From assembly GCA_913060505.1 (NCBI GenBank), contig CAJXRQ010000002.1, positions 175,425 to 239,424 on the forward strand: a DNA stretch of 64,000 bases, in the 5' to 3' direction. The notes below the pieces were generated by a model. That model had not been told where the DNA came from. It ran no database searches and saw nothing but the letters and a program-made list of their open reading frames with translations. The first letter of the stretch is position 1. Each line of letters starts with the position of its first letter. The DNA comes from an uncultured Desulfovibrio sp. Lineage in GTDB: Bacteria > Desulfobacterota > Desulfovibrionia > Desulfovibrionales > Desulfovibrionaceae. The position numbers and the translations under genes are program-made. Shown piece by piece: positions 51,419 to 60,869 of this stretch.

Positions 51419-51576
51419 ATCCTCTCTCCCTTGTTGGTAGTGATTTTTGGTAGTTTGCAGTTTGAAACCATATCGCTAACACAACTATGTTACAAGAGGA
51501 TGGAGTCTGATTTGCCGGATGCGATGGAAGAAGTAATTAAATCAGAGTGTTGAAGTATAGAATGCTTTGAGGATAT

Positions 51577-51606
51577 AAAAAAGCCCGAACTTCAGCAGTC
51601 CGGGCC
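51577..51606 (-). terminator. Terminator downstream of the amidase gene
   Basis: Minus strand GCCCGGACTGCTGAAGTTCGGGCTTTTTT. Confidence 0.8.
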
Positions 51607-51627
51607 GAGTGTGTGGGGTTGTCCTTG

Positions 51628-52719
51628 TTAGCGAGGAGTTACGTCCTTGATTGCGTTGCCGGAAATGTGCATCACCGAAATCGGTTTGTAGTCGGAACGT
51701 GTGAAGTCAATTTTTTTGAGGTCAATCGATTGCAGTGTTTGATCATAGTAGTTGGAGAAATAAATCACTCGATTAGTCATATCTTCGATTGAGCTCCATT
51801 GCGTGTAATCGGCAACTTCCGTCTTTTTATTGTTTTCTATAATGATTTTTCGGCTGGTACCTTTGATTACCGAGACTTTATCCAGCAAGTGCCGGGCAAG
51901 ATTTATGGCTTCATTTTTGTTGCTCGGTTGGTAGGCGAATTGTTGCCATATTGCTGTGCGGACAAAACGTGAAGGCGGGGTGCAGTCTCCCGGGAGTCCC
52001 AGCAATCCAGAACCATTACCGGTGCCAGAGATGTGCTCTCCTCTCAGCACGAGATCTTTTTGTACCCATGGGGAAAGATTAACGTAGTTTCTGAGGTTGG
52101 ACAATTGCATCGGAAATGGCGGTTCGTTGGTCATGACTCCCAGGGGATTGTCATACATGTTCAGTTTTCCATCAACCCACTCTGCGACCAGATTATTTCC
52201 ATCCAGATCGTGTACGGCAACATGCAGTGTTGGAAGGCCCCCTAGTTGTGGAAGCTTATTCGCCCACACGAAGAGATTTGGAAGCTGTTTTTTCACATCT
52301 GCAACAGTTGTGAAGTTGCCCAAAATCCAGTCCGGAATCAGAATGGCTTCAATAATATTCTTTGAGTTTTTGTTTGGCTTTCCCTGAAAGTCTTCCGCCG
52401 AAGGAAGCCAAAGGGCCTTGGCGGTAAGACCTGCTTCGTTCATGCCTTCCGAGGAGGCTTCCTTTCCAAAAACAGAAAAACCTACAAATCCAATTGTTTG
52501 TTTCCATTGAAAACCTTGGATATTTCCATAGTCCGAAGATTTCCATTTTTTGCCTTTGGGGTAAACCGTAACCTTGGCTTCATCCAGGATACCGAAGTCC
52601 ATAGTGCGTCCATTAATAAGAGTTTTGTCCTTGGCAATGATCATAAAATCCGTGCAGGCCAGGGCTGGCATAGCGAATAAGATTGCCGACAAAATGAAAA
52701 ACAAGGATCGTTGTAACAT
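51628..52719 (-). CDS. Secreted linear amide C-N hydrolase (choloylglycine hydrolase/penicillin V acylase family)
   Basis: Signal peptide ending ...AMPALA before CTDFMIIAKDKTLINGRTMDFG; Cys would be the N-terminal nucleophile; MTNEPPFPMQLSNLRNY. Confidence 0.92.
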   Translation of the reverse strand: MLQRSLFFILSAILFAMPALACTDFMIIAKDKTLINGRTMDFGILDEAKVTVYPKGKKWKSSDYGNIQGFQWKQTIGFVGFSVFGKEASSEGMNEAGLTAKALWLPSAEDFQGKPNKNSKNIIEAILIPDWILGNFTTVADVKKQLPNLFVWANKLPQLGGLPTLHVAVHDLDGNNLVAEWVDGKLNMYDNPLGVMTNEPPFPMQLSNLRNYVNLSPWVQKDLVLRGEHISGTGNGSGLLGLPGDCTPPSRFVRTAIWQQFAYQPSNKNEAINLARHLLDKVSVIKGTSRKIIIENNKKTEVADYTQWSSIEDMTNRVIYFSNYYDQTLQSIDLKKIDFTRSDYKPISVMHISGNAIKDVTPR

Positions 52720-52961
52720 GATTTCTCCTAAAATTTTGTGCATGCCTGCGAGCATGCTTTTTTTGGGGCTTCACCAAGCTCAACCAGAAAAAAAGGTCCT
52801 TTCTTTTCAGGATCCAGAAAAATAATTTATTCAATATTCTCTTTCCGGACTATTGTATGACAAGAAGATCTATAAAGAGTTAATTATTTTCATGAAGATT
52901 TAGGATTTATTTTCTTGATATGTTTTAACTATCTGTAATTTTGAAGAAAGAGAGGTCAAAA

Positions 52962-54473
52962 ATGGCTTTTAAAGAAGGAGCTGGAAGTGGTGGCTCAACT
53001 AAGAGCACAGCAGACCAGAAAAAAATTTTGGCATTGGTTGAAAATCTTTCACAGACCATCGAGGATGTTAGTCAGCAGTTATGGAAGAACCCTGAAATTT
53101 CGTTGGAAGAAATAAGATCTGCTCAATATCTTAAGGAGAAACTGACTGGTAATGGATTTAAAATTACCAGTGATAAAGTAGCTGGAGTGGACACTGCTTT
53201 TGTAGCGGAATTTCACGACAATGGCACGCCATGCACTCCTATTATTGGCGTTATGTTGGAATACGATGCTCTTCCCGGGTTGGGGAATAAAGCTGTCCCA
53301 AGAAAAGAACCTTGTGACGGAGACAATACCGCAGGGCATGGCTGTGGGCATAATCTTATTGGATCCGGGGCTCTGGGGGCAGCACTAGCCCTCAAGGAAT
53401 ACATGGATAAAAACAAGATTCCCGGTACGCTGAGAGTCTATGGTGGTGCCGCGGAGGAGACTGAAGGGGCAAAGGTTTACATGGCTCGGGCCGGTATTTT
53501 TAACGGTGTTGATGCCATGTTACATTGGCATCCGTGGTACAAAGCCTGTTCCATGAATGTCAGCACAGCTGCGACAAACATGATGTATATTGAGTTTACA
53601 GGAAAGTCGGCTCATGCAGGCCTTGCTCCCTGGAATGGCCGGAATGCCTTATCTGCCGTGGAAGTTTTCCTCCACAGTGTCAATATGATGCGGGAACACC
53701 TCAAGCCGACAGATCGTGTTAGCTATATAATCAAAGATGGGGGGGATGCTCCCAACATAATTCCGGATAAGGCGTCTGTAATTTTGTGCTGCCGGGGTAA
53801 AAGCCGTGCGGTTGTACAAAAGCATGTGCTGTGGCTGAAAGATATGGTGAAAGGAGCTGCCTTGGCAACAGACACGGAAGGCTTGGCTATTGAATACTTC
53901 GGTTTATACGAGATTTTGCCTAATGACACCTTTGCGAAGCGAGTCGATGAGCATTTAACAAGAGTTGGAATACCGGAATATACTGATGAAGAGATTAAAT
54001 TTGCCAAGCAGCTTCAAGAATCGGTTTTGAAAGAAAAAGATGAAAGTTCATCGGGGAATGATCCTGTCACCGAAGATTTTGAGTGGAAAAAACAGAAGGG
54101 AATGACTGACAGTATTAGTGATGATCCTCACGGTTTGGACATTGGAGGGAGCACCGATGTCGGGGACGTAAGCTGGTTTGTTCCGACCATGGGGGTCGTA
54201 ATGCCGGGCGCTCCTTTGGACGTCAACCCGCATACGTGGGCAGCTACGGCCAGTTATGGCTCCAGCATTGGAACAAAGGCTGCCATTGCTGCGGCAAAAG
54301 TTCTTGCGTTGACCGGACTGGACCTTTTTACAGATCCTGAATTTCTGGAGGGAATAAAAAAGGATTTCGATGATCATACCAAGGGCTTTGAGTATGTCTC
54401 TCCGGTTAATTCGAGAATTGAGAAACCTGTAGGTGGGGATTTTGAGAGGCTAAAGAAATACTTTACAAAGTAA
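52962..54473 (+). CDS. M20-family amidohydrolase (AbgB/aminobenzoyl-glutamate hydrolase-like)
   Basis: GHGCGHNLIGSGALGAALALKEYM, GGAAEETEGAKVYMARAGIF, KSAHAGLAPWNGRNALSAVEVFLHSVNMMREH. Confidence 0.92.
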   Translation: MAFKEGAGSGGSTKSTADQKKILALVENLSQTIEDVSQQLWKNPEISLEEIRSAQYLKEKLTGNGFKITSDKVAGVDTAFVAEFHDNGTPCTPIIGVMLEYDALPGLGNKAVPRKEPCDGDNTAGHGCGHNLIGSGALGAALALKEYMDKNKIPGTLRVYGGAAEETEGAKVYMARAGIFNGVDAMLHWHPWYKACSMNVSTAATNMMYIEFTGKSAHAGLAPWNGRNALSAVEVFLHSVNMMREHLKPTDRVSYIIKDGGDAPNIIPDKASVILCCRGKSRAVVQKHVLWLKDMVKGAALATDTEGLAIEYFGLYEILPNDTFAKRVDEHLTRVGIPEYTDEEIKFAKQLQESVLKEKDESSSGNDPVTEDFEWKKQKGMTDSISDDPHGLDIGGSTDVGDVSWFVPTMGVVMPGAPLDVNPHTWAATASYGSSIGTKAAIAAAKVLALTGLDLFTDPEFLEGIKKDFDDHTKGFEYVSPVNSRIEKPVGGDFERLKKYFTK

Positions 54474-54503
54474 TAGCTGAAAAAATAGAATTAATTGAAA
54501 TTG

Positions 54504-54540
54504 AAAAAAGAGGCAGGCCGTATACGGCCTGCCTCTTTTG
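54504..54540. terminator. Bidirectional terminator
   Basis: AAAAGAGGCAGGCCGTATACGGCCTGCCTCTTTT. Confidence 0.9.
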
Positions 54541-54561
54541 GTGGGCGAGAATGTGTATTTT

Positions 54562-55265
54562 TTAACCTGTGACGACAAAGAGATGCATTTCGCGTGGGCC
54601 GTGTGCACCATGCACAAGTTGCGCTTCAATATCTGCGGTTTTTGAAGGGCCGGATATAAACGTCATGGAGGCAGGCATGGTTTCAAGATTGCGCATATGG
54701 GCGTATATCTCGGAAAGATCGGCTACGAGATTATCCAGAGCAATGACTGCAATGTGTAAGGACGGTACCAACGATGTTGCTCGCCCTTTTCCGGGGCCGG
54801 TCAGCATTGCAAGTGCTGCGCAGTCCACAGCACACCAGTCTGCACCCGTTACCCCGATATAAGCGGCTTCCGTTAATCCCCGCAGTCGCTGTTTTCCTGC
54901 TAGTTCATCTTCACCCGGCTTAAATCGGGCAACATCTACCGCAATGTTTTCATCGGCCAGTACCGAAGCCAGATCAAGCTCCGCCATCAGAGGGGTGTCA
55001 TGAGTTATTACACGCTTTTCTCTTCCCCATTCTGTGTCGGTGTTTTTGGCAATTTCTGCTATTCCGCTGGCTGCATCGTGAATGGTTGCCACCTCATGTA
55101 CATTCAGGCTGAGGGGAACGGCACTTTCTTTTAAAACCGAAAGGAGTTGGAGCTGTTCCTCATTGTTACGTTTGCTTCGTTCAAGGATAGCCTCAAGGCC
55201 ATCTCCTGTCGTGTCGAAAATATTCTGTCGGGCAGTGTTTTCTGTTTTGCCGAGAGCCTTGCGAA
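54562..55265 (-). pseudogene. LUD-domain (LutC/YkgG-like) protein, apparently lacking its extreme 5' end
   Basis: ORF listed only from GTG at 55092, but LutC-like coding continues in frame upstream (LNIRKALGKTENTARQNIFDTTGDGLEAILERSKRNNEEQLQLLSVLKESAVPLSLNVHEVAT...) up to an in-frame TAG near 55274, with no ATG before the stop. Confidence 0.65.
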
Positions 55266-55274
55266 TATTCAGCT

Positions 55275-55562
55275 ATGGAAGTGCTGGTTAAGGTTTATCG
55301 TCGCAGTCAAACTCCGTTGTTTGTTTCGGATGTGGATTCTGTAACTCGTGGAGCAATCGCCGCACTCGGGTTTGATTATTACCTCCATGGTCGGCAAACC
55401 GGAGCTATGGCAATTCGTATTTTGAATGGTGAAAAGTCCGGTGATGTGCCTGTCGAGTTCCAGAAGGAACTTAAACTCTATGTCTCTCCCAAGTCCGCAA
55501 AGCTCATGGGGGTGGGAATTGCTCAGGAGTTGATCAAAGTCGCTGATAAAGTTTGTAAATAA
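55275..55562 (+). pseudogene. 3' fragment of an ABC transporter substrate-binding protein gene (ABC_sub_bind family)
   Basis: 95 aa matches only the C-terminal end of the family (LVKVYRRSQTPLFVSDVDSVTRGAIAALGFDYYLHGRQTGAMAIRILNGEKSGDVPVE...); signal peptide and N-terminal lobe absent. Confidence 0.75.
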
Positions 55563-55581
55563 CAGAATTTGAATAGAGCTT

Positions 55582-55617
55582 GAGAGCCCCGGACCAAAAG
55601 GTCCGGGGCTCTTTTGT
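55582..55617 (+). terminator. Terminator after the ABC_sub_bind fragment
   Basis: GAGAGCCCCGGACC-AAAA-GGTCCGGGGCTCTTTTG. Confidence 0.88.
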
Positions 55618-55793
55618 TTGTTCCTATTTGCCCTCGATGGAATATGTTATTTTTTTGCATCGCTATGCCATAGCGTGGGCGGCTATTGGCATGTGTATGC
55701 GTATGATTTTCTCATAATTCTGCTTTCGTTGACGATAGCGGTATGATCATACGTCCGGAGCAAAGTGAAGACCGAGTGTCTCTTGTGCTAAAC

Positions 55794-55828
55794 AAAAAAA
55801 GGACTTGCGAAGAAAAACGCAAGTCCCT
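55794..55828 (-). terminator. Terminator downstream of tRNA-Arg
   Basis: Minus strand GGGACTTGCGTTTTTCTTCGCAAGTCCTTTTTTT. Confidence 0.85.
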
Positions 55829-55838
55829 TGTGCTCTCG

Positions 55839-55915
55839 TGGTGCGCCAGGGAGGATTCGAACCCCCGGCCGACGGCTTAGAAGGCCGTTGCTCTATCCAA
55901 CTGAGCTACTGGCGC
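55839..55915 (-). tRNA. tRNA-Arg (anticodon TCT), CCA encoded
   Basis: GCGCCAGTAGCTCAGTTGGATAGAGCAACGGCCTTCTAAGCCGTCGGCCGGGGGTTCGAATCCCTCCTGGCGCACCA folds as a cloverleaf. Confidence 0.96.
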
Positions 55916-55991
55916 ATGGAGGAGACTTTACTAATGCAAGCCCGGGCATGGGGTCAAGCAAAAGGTTTTCTGGCGTGATATTTCCTGCTAT

Positions 55992-57251
55992 GTGCCTGCC
56001 CAACACATTGCAAAGGAGCCGATTGTGCCGCATTTCGAGTCATATGACAAAGTCTGTGAATATATGGATAGTTTGGGGCTGTTCAGCATGGACATGGGGT
56101 TGGGCCGTATGGAAGCCTTCTGGCAACATAGAGGGATGCCTGATATTCCCGTGGTGCATGTCGTAGGCACTAATGGCAAAGGTTCAACATCCACTTTTTT
56201 TGAATCCGTGGCCCGTGCTCATGGAGTGCGAACCGGGTTGTTCACTTCGCCACACCTGGTAACGCCGAGAGAACGCATCCGTATTGATGGGGAAATGTTG
56301 AACCCGGCTGTCTGGACCCGGCTTGCCAATATGGTTTTGGATACTCCAGGTGGATCAGAACTGACTTATTTTGAATTTCAGACCTGTTTGGCGATGTTGG
56401 CCTTTATCGATGCAAATGTGGATGTGGCCGTGATGGAAGCCGGTATGGGGGGGCGGTATGACGCAACCAATGTTTTTATTCCCGGACTGACACTTTTTGT
56501 AGCGATCGGGATGGATCACGAGGCTGTTCTTGGGAATACCTTGCAGGCCATTGCCTTGGACAAGGCCGGAGCCATGCACGAGGGAGGAAAAGCCATTACG
56601 GGGGCTCAGAATCCAGAAGCCTTGAACGTTTTGTTCTCCCAGGCGCAAGCGGTTGGAGCAGACCTCGCGTTTGCTGACGATATGGTGCCCAGGTTGACGG
56701 AGGATTTAGGCTTGAGGGGGCAGTATCAGCGCAGGAACGCTCGATTGGCTGTGGCTGGTTGGTTGGCCGCAGCGGAGCGATTGGGAATAGACTCGGACTA
56801 TTCGACAATTGCGGAAGGATTGAGACAGGCTTTTATTGCCGGCAGATTTCATTCCGTGCAGTTAGAAAGGATGCCGCCGCTCATTTTGGACGGTGCGCAC
56901 AATCCCCATGCACTTGAAGCTCTTTCCCGGACCTTGAAAGAGGAGAACATTCGCCCCAAGGCATTAGTTTTCGGCTGTATGGCCGATAAGGACATTCCTC
57001 GAATGGTCCCGTTACTGCTGGGAATGACAGATGGGCCGATTTTTTGCCCCCCCATAGCATGGCAGCGAGCAGCCAATCCTGCTGATCTGGTTGCTGTGCT
57101 GGGAGATAAGGCCGAAGCCGTAGAGAGCATAACCGAAGCCTTGCAACGTGTTGCAAAATACTCTGGGTCGGTTTTGGTGTGTGGTTCTCTGTATTTACTG
57201 GCCGCTTTTTATGAGTTATATCCAGAATTTCTGAGCCGAAAACCCCAATAG
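55992..57251 (+). CDS. folC: Folylpolyglutamate synthase/dihydrofolate synthase
   Basis: 419 aa; VVGTNGKGSTSTFFESV, TSPHLVTPRERIRIDGE, LDGAHNPHALEAL. Confidence 0.95.
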   Translation: MPAQHIAKEPIVPHFESYDKVCEYMDSLGLFSMDMGLGRMEAFWQHRGMPDIPVVHVVGTNGKGSTSTFFESVARAHGVRTGLFTSPHLVTPRERIRIDGEMLNPAVWTRLANMVLDTPGGSELTYFEFQTCLAMLAFIDANVDVAVMEAGMGGRYDATNVFIPGLTLFVAIGMDHEAVLGNTLQAIALDKAGAMHEGGKAITGAQNPEALNVLFSQAQAVGADLAFADDMVPRLTEDLGLRGQYQRRNARLAVAGWLAAAERLGIDSDYSTIAEGLRQAFIAGRFHSVQLERMPPLILDGAHNPHALEALSRTLKEENIRPKALVFGCMADKDIPRMVPLLLGMTDGPIFCPPIAWQRAANPADLVAVLGDKAEAVESITEALQRVAKYSGSVLVCGSLYLLAAFYELYPEFLSRKPQ

Positions 57252-57276
57252 CCCACCACAGATAAGGAGCAACAGG

Positions 57277-58683
57277 ATGTCTCGACTCTTTCAGCACCTT
57301 CCCTCGGTGGACTCTATTTTGACCGCACTGACTCAAGATTCTGGCATGGCGAAGTTACCGCGGCCTTTGCTTCGGGATTTGGTCAATGAATTTCTGGACA
57401 TTAAACGCGAAGAGATCAGGGCTGGTGCGGTTTCTTCCCCTGAAGAGTTGGCATTTGAACGGTTGCTCCCCGTTGTTCAGGCCTCTGTTCGCGTCAAGGC
57501 TCGTCCACATTTTCGTCGCATCGTCAACGCTACCGGGGTGGTCATTCATACTAATATGGGGCGTTCCCTTTTGGCTCCCGAAGCCGTAAATGCCGTTCAT
57601 GATGCTTGTTCCCGCTACTCCAACCTTGAGTTTGATCTGACCTCCGGAGAGCGTGGCAGCCGGTATTCCCACGTAGAAAAGTTGTTATGCTCCATTACCG
57701 GGGCGGAGGCCGCGTTGGTGGTTAATAACAACGCGGCAGCTGTTATGCTGATGCTCGACACGTTAGCCAAGGGGCGTGAAGTTATCGTTTCCCGTGGACA
57801 ACTGGTTGAGATTGGAGGTTCTTTTCGCATTCCGGATGTCATGGCCAAAAGTGGAGCTGTTTTGCGAGAAGTGGGAACAACCAATCGAACCCATCTTTCC
57901 GATTATGAGCAGGCCATAGGTGATAAGACGGCCGCGTTGATGCGAGTGCATACCTCCAATTTTCGAGTGGTAGGGTTTACTGGTGAAGTGGATTTGACGG
58001 ACATGCGCAAATTGGCGGATCGTTTCGGATTGCCTGTGATTGATGATTTGGGAAGCGGCACTCTCTTTCCTCTTGCTATCGCGGGTATGCCCCCGGAACC
58101 TACCGTACAGGAAGTTGTTCGGCAGGGAGCTGACGTGGTCAGTTTTTCCGGGGATAAGGCCTTGGGCGGACCGCAGGCAGGAATTATTGTCGGCCGGGAG
58201 GAGTGGATTTCACGTATCAAGGTAAACCCGATGACTCGGGCTTTGCGCATCGACAAAATGACTCTCGCAGCGCTGGAGGCGACTCTGCGTTTGTATTTGG
58301 ATATGGATTCTGTCTGCAGGAAGGTTCCGACGTTGCGTATGATCACTGCCGGATACCGGCAGCTTCGTTCCCGTGCAACAAATTTGCGCAAGGCCATATT
58401 GACCGCCGTGGGGGACTGGGTAAATGTTTCGGTTCGTCGGGGCATTTCGCGCGTTGGGGGCGGGGCATTCCCAGAATGCGACCTTGAAACAGCTTTGGTG
58501 GCAGTTGTACCCAAGGGTTTCTCTGTGAGTGAATTCAGGCATCGACTTTTGGAGGCAGATACCCCCGTGGTGGGACGTGTCGAAGAGGATGCCTTTTGCC
58601 TTGATCTTAGAACATTGGCCTCGGATGAATTTCGGTTGGTCGTTGCGGCCATGACGCAGGCCTGTAGTCGACTGGCTTCTTGA
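57277..58683 (+). CDS. selA: L-seryl-tRNA(Sec) selenium transferase
   Basis: 468 aa; NATGVVIHTNMGRSLLAPEA, VSFSGDKALGGPQAGIIVGRE (PLP lysine). Confidence 0.97.
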   Translation: MSRLFQHLPSVDSILTALTQDSGMAKLPRPLLRDLVNEFLDIKREEIRAGAVSSPEELAFERLLPVVQASVRVKARPHFRRIVNATGVVIHTNMGRSLLAPEAVNAVHDACSRYSNLEFDLTSGERGSRYSHVEKLLCSITGAEAALVVNNNAAAVMLMLDTLAKGREVIVSRGQLVEIGGSFRIPDVMAKSGAVLREVGTTNRTHLSDYEQAIGDKTAALMRVHTSNFRVVGFTGEVDLTDMRKLADRFGLPVIDDLGSGTLFPLAIAGMPPEPTVQEVVRQGADVVSFSGDKALGGPQAGIIVGREEWISRIKVNPMTRALRIDKMTLAALEATLRLYLDMDSVCRKVPTLRMITAGYRQLRSRATNLRKAILTAVGDWVNVSVRRGISRVGGGAFPECDLETALVAVVPKGFSVSEFRHRLLEADTPVVGRVEEDAFCLDLRTLASDEFRLVVAAMTQACSRLAS

Positions 58684-58699
58684 AAATACAGGAGTAAAG

Positions 58700-60079
58700 A
58701 TGAGCGATACCATTAATAAATTGGAGTATAAGCCGCAAAATGCCTGGAAGGTTTATTCTTCTCCCGAGCACCGCGATGCCATGGACTCCCTGGCTCGTGA
58801 GTACGTTGATTTTTTGAGTCGTTGCAAAACCGAACGGCTGGTTATGGATTACGTGCAGGAAAAGGCTGCCGCAGCAGGATTCAGTGAGGATTTTTCTACT
58901 GGCGCAGTCATGCGTATTCAGCGTGGCAAGACTGGTTTTTTGGCCCGTAAGGGGCGTCGGCCTTTGTCCGAGGGATTCCGCCTTGTGGGAGCACATGCTG
59001 ATTCACCCCGTTTGGATTTGAAACAGCGTCCCCTATATGAAGATACGGAAATTTGCCTTGCCAAGACGCATTACTACGGCGGTATTCGTAAATATCAATG
59101 GCTGACTTCACCATTGGCCCTTTATGGCGTTGTTGTACGAAAGGGGGGAGAGGTGATTCCCGTTGCCGTGGGTGATGACCCTTCGGACCCCGTTTTGACC
59201 ATTACCGACCTTCTGCCTCATCTGGCCTATAAGGAAGTGGAGAAAAAAGTTTCCGTGGCATTTGAGGCTGAAAAATTGAATGTCCTGCTGGGACAGAGCC
59301 CTGTCGCTTCGGATAAAGATGATGAGAAGGGGTTGGTCAAGAAGCAAATTCTCAAATTGCTCAATGAGCGGTATGGGATTGATGAGGCTGATTTTCTCAG
59401 CGCCGAACTCCAGGTAGTCCCTGCTGGCCCTGCGCGGTTTGTAGGTTTGGATTCGTCATTTATCGGCGGTTATGGGCAAGATGATCGTTCCAGCGTATTT
59501 TGTGCCCTTGAAGCCTTGCTGGCGGAAGATAAACCTGAATTTACACAGATTGTGCTTTTCTGGGACAAAGAAGAGATTGGTTCCGATGGGGCCACCGGCG
59601 CCAAGTCCCTGTTTTTCGAATATACGCTTGAAGAGTTGATAGATTCCTGGGAACCCGGCACCCGTCTTTCCCGTGTAATGATGAATGGAACTGCGCTTTC
59701 AGCGGACGTCGCCGCAGCTGTGGACCCGGATCATAAGGATGTCTATGAGGAGCGCAATGCTGCATTTCTTGGATACGGCCCCTGTTTCAACAAGTTCACC
59801 GGGCATCGCGGTAAAGTTGGTGCCAATGATGCACACCCTGAGTTTATTGCGGAATTACGCAGCCTCTTGGATGAAGCCGGAGTACCGTGGCAAATGTCCG
59901 AGCTGGGCAAGGTTGATGCCGGAGGAGGCGGGACAGTTGCCAAGTATTTAGCGATTTACGGGATGGATATCATCGACGTGGGGGCACCAGTACTTTCCAT
60001 GCATAGCCCTTTTGAAATTACGAGTAAGGTGGATATTTATGCTACCATGTTGGCTTTCCGGGAATTTTTGAAGGCCTAG
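58700..60079 (+). CDS. M18-family aminopeptidase
   Basis: 459 aa; VGAHADSPRLDLKQRPLYED, LFWDKEEIGSDGATGAKS, GTVAKYLAIYGMDIIDVGAPVLSMHSPFEI. Confidence 0.95.
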   Translation: MSDTINKLEYKPQNAWKVYSSPEHRDAMDSLAREYVDFLSRCKTERLVMDYVQEKAAAAGFSEDFSTGAVMRIQRGKTGFLARKGRRPLSEGFRLVGAHADSPRLDLKQRPLYEDTEICLAKTHYYGGIRKYQWLTSPLALYGVVVRKGGEVIPVAVGDDPSDPVLTITDLLPHLAYKEVEKKVSVAFEAEKLNVLLGQSPVASDKDDEKGLVKKQILKLLNERYGIDEADFLSAELQVVPAGPARFVGLDSSFIGGYGQDDRSSVFCALEALLAEDKPEFTQIVLFWDKEEIGSDGATGAKSLFFEYTLEELIDSWEPGTRLSRVMMNGTALSADVAAAVDPDHKDVYEERNAAFLGYGPCFNKFTGHRGKVGANDAHPEFIAELRSLLDEAGVPWQMSELGKVDAGGGGTVAKYLAIYGMDIIDVGAPVLSMHSPFEITSKVDIYATMLAFREFLKA

Positions 60080-60102
60080 ATTTTTATGTCGATGAAGATT
60101 GG

Positions 60103-60137
60103 AGTGCCCTCGCCATATGGCGAGGGCACTTTTTTTA
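60103..60137 (+). terminator. Terminator after the M18 gene
   Basis: AGTGCCCTCGCCATATGGCGAGGGCACTTTTTTT. Confidence 0.92.
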
Positions 60138-60217
60138 CATGAATTGTAACGAAGCTGCTGCATAGTTCGACACGAATTTGAGAATTGATAATACCAATAG
60201 GAAAATAGGAGTACGAT

Positions 60218-60631
60218 ATGAAGCAACTGATAGGCGTTGTTATCGTTTTATTGTTTTTTTTGGCAGGCTGCGCTGGTCATGGCCCTTCGGAGCCGATGAA
60301 GCCACCCAGTGTTGAAGAGCATTTGCGGGAACTTGAATCCGTGCTGGATCTAAGTGCTGCACAAGTCGAAAAAATTCGTCCGGTACTTGAAAATCATCAT
60401 GCTGAAATGATTGCCATGTTTGAGCGTGCGCATGACGGTGGACAATCGGCAATGATGGATTTGCGAGATGAAATTAAATTGCAAAATGATATACTGCATG
60501 ATGCTCTTGAGAAATATCTGACACCACAACAGCTTGAAAAATATGATCAATATATGAAAAAAAAGGAAGAGCGAGATCGTGATCACATGCAGGGCCCCGG
60601 TGGCCCTGGTGGACCGGGTGGTCCCAGGTGA
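60218..60631 (+). CDS. Small lipoprotein, Spy/CpxP-like helical region with Gly-Pro-Gly tail
   Basis: 137 aa; lipobox LAGC; LDLSAAQVEKIRPVLENHHAEMIAMFE...LTPQQLEKYDQYM; tail QGPGGPGGPGGPR. Confidence 0.78.
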   Translation: MKQLIGVVIVLLFFLAGCAGHGPSEPMKPPSVEEHLRELESVLDLSAAQVEKIRPVLENHHAEMIAMFERAHDGGQSAMMDLRDEIKLQNDILHDALEKYLTPQQLEKYDQYMKKKEERDRDHMQGPGGPGGPGGPR

Positions 60632-60778
60632 TTTTTTTGTTTGCACAACCAGAAAACTCACGTATGCTGAATTTAACTTAAAGGAATGGTTTATGTGTAA
60701 CTCCCTAACAAACCTGTAGTCATTTGACCGCGGAGTGTTTTCGGGAAATTCGCAACAAACTTCTGATTCCTTTCGAGA

Positions 60779-60803
60779 GCCCCCGGCTTTGGCCGGGGGC
60801 TTC
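60779..60803 (+). terminator. Hairpin terminator
   Basis: AGCCCCCGGC-TTT-GGCCGGGGGCTT. Confidence 0.75.
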
Positions 60804-60869
60804 TTATTGTCCGCATTTTGGAAAGAATGTTTTGGGGAGTCCGGCGCAGAATAAGTCCTCCCACAAGAG

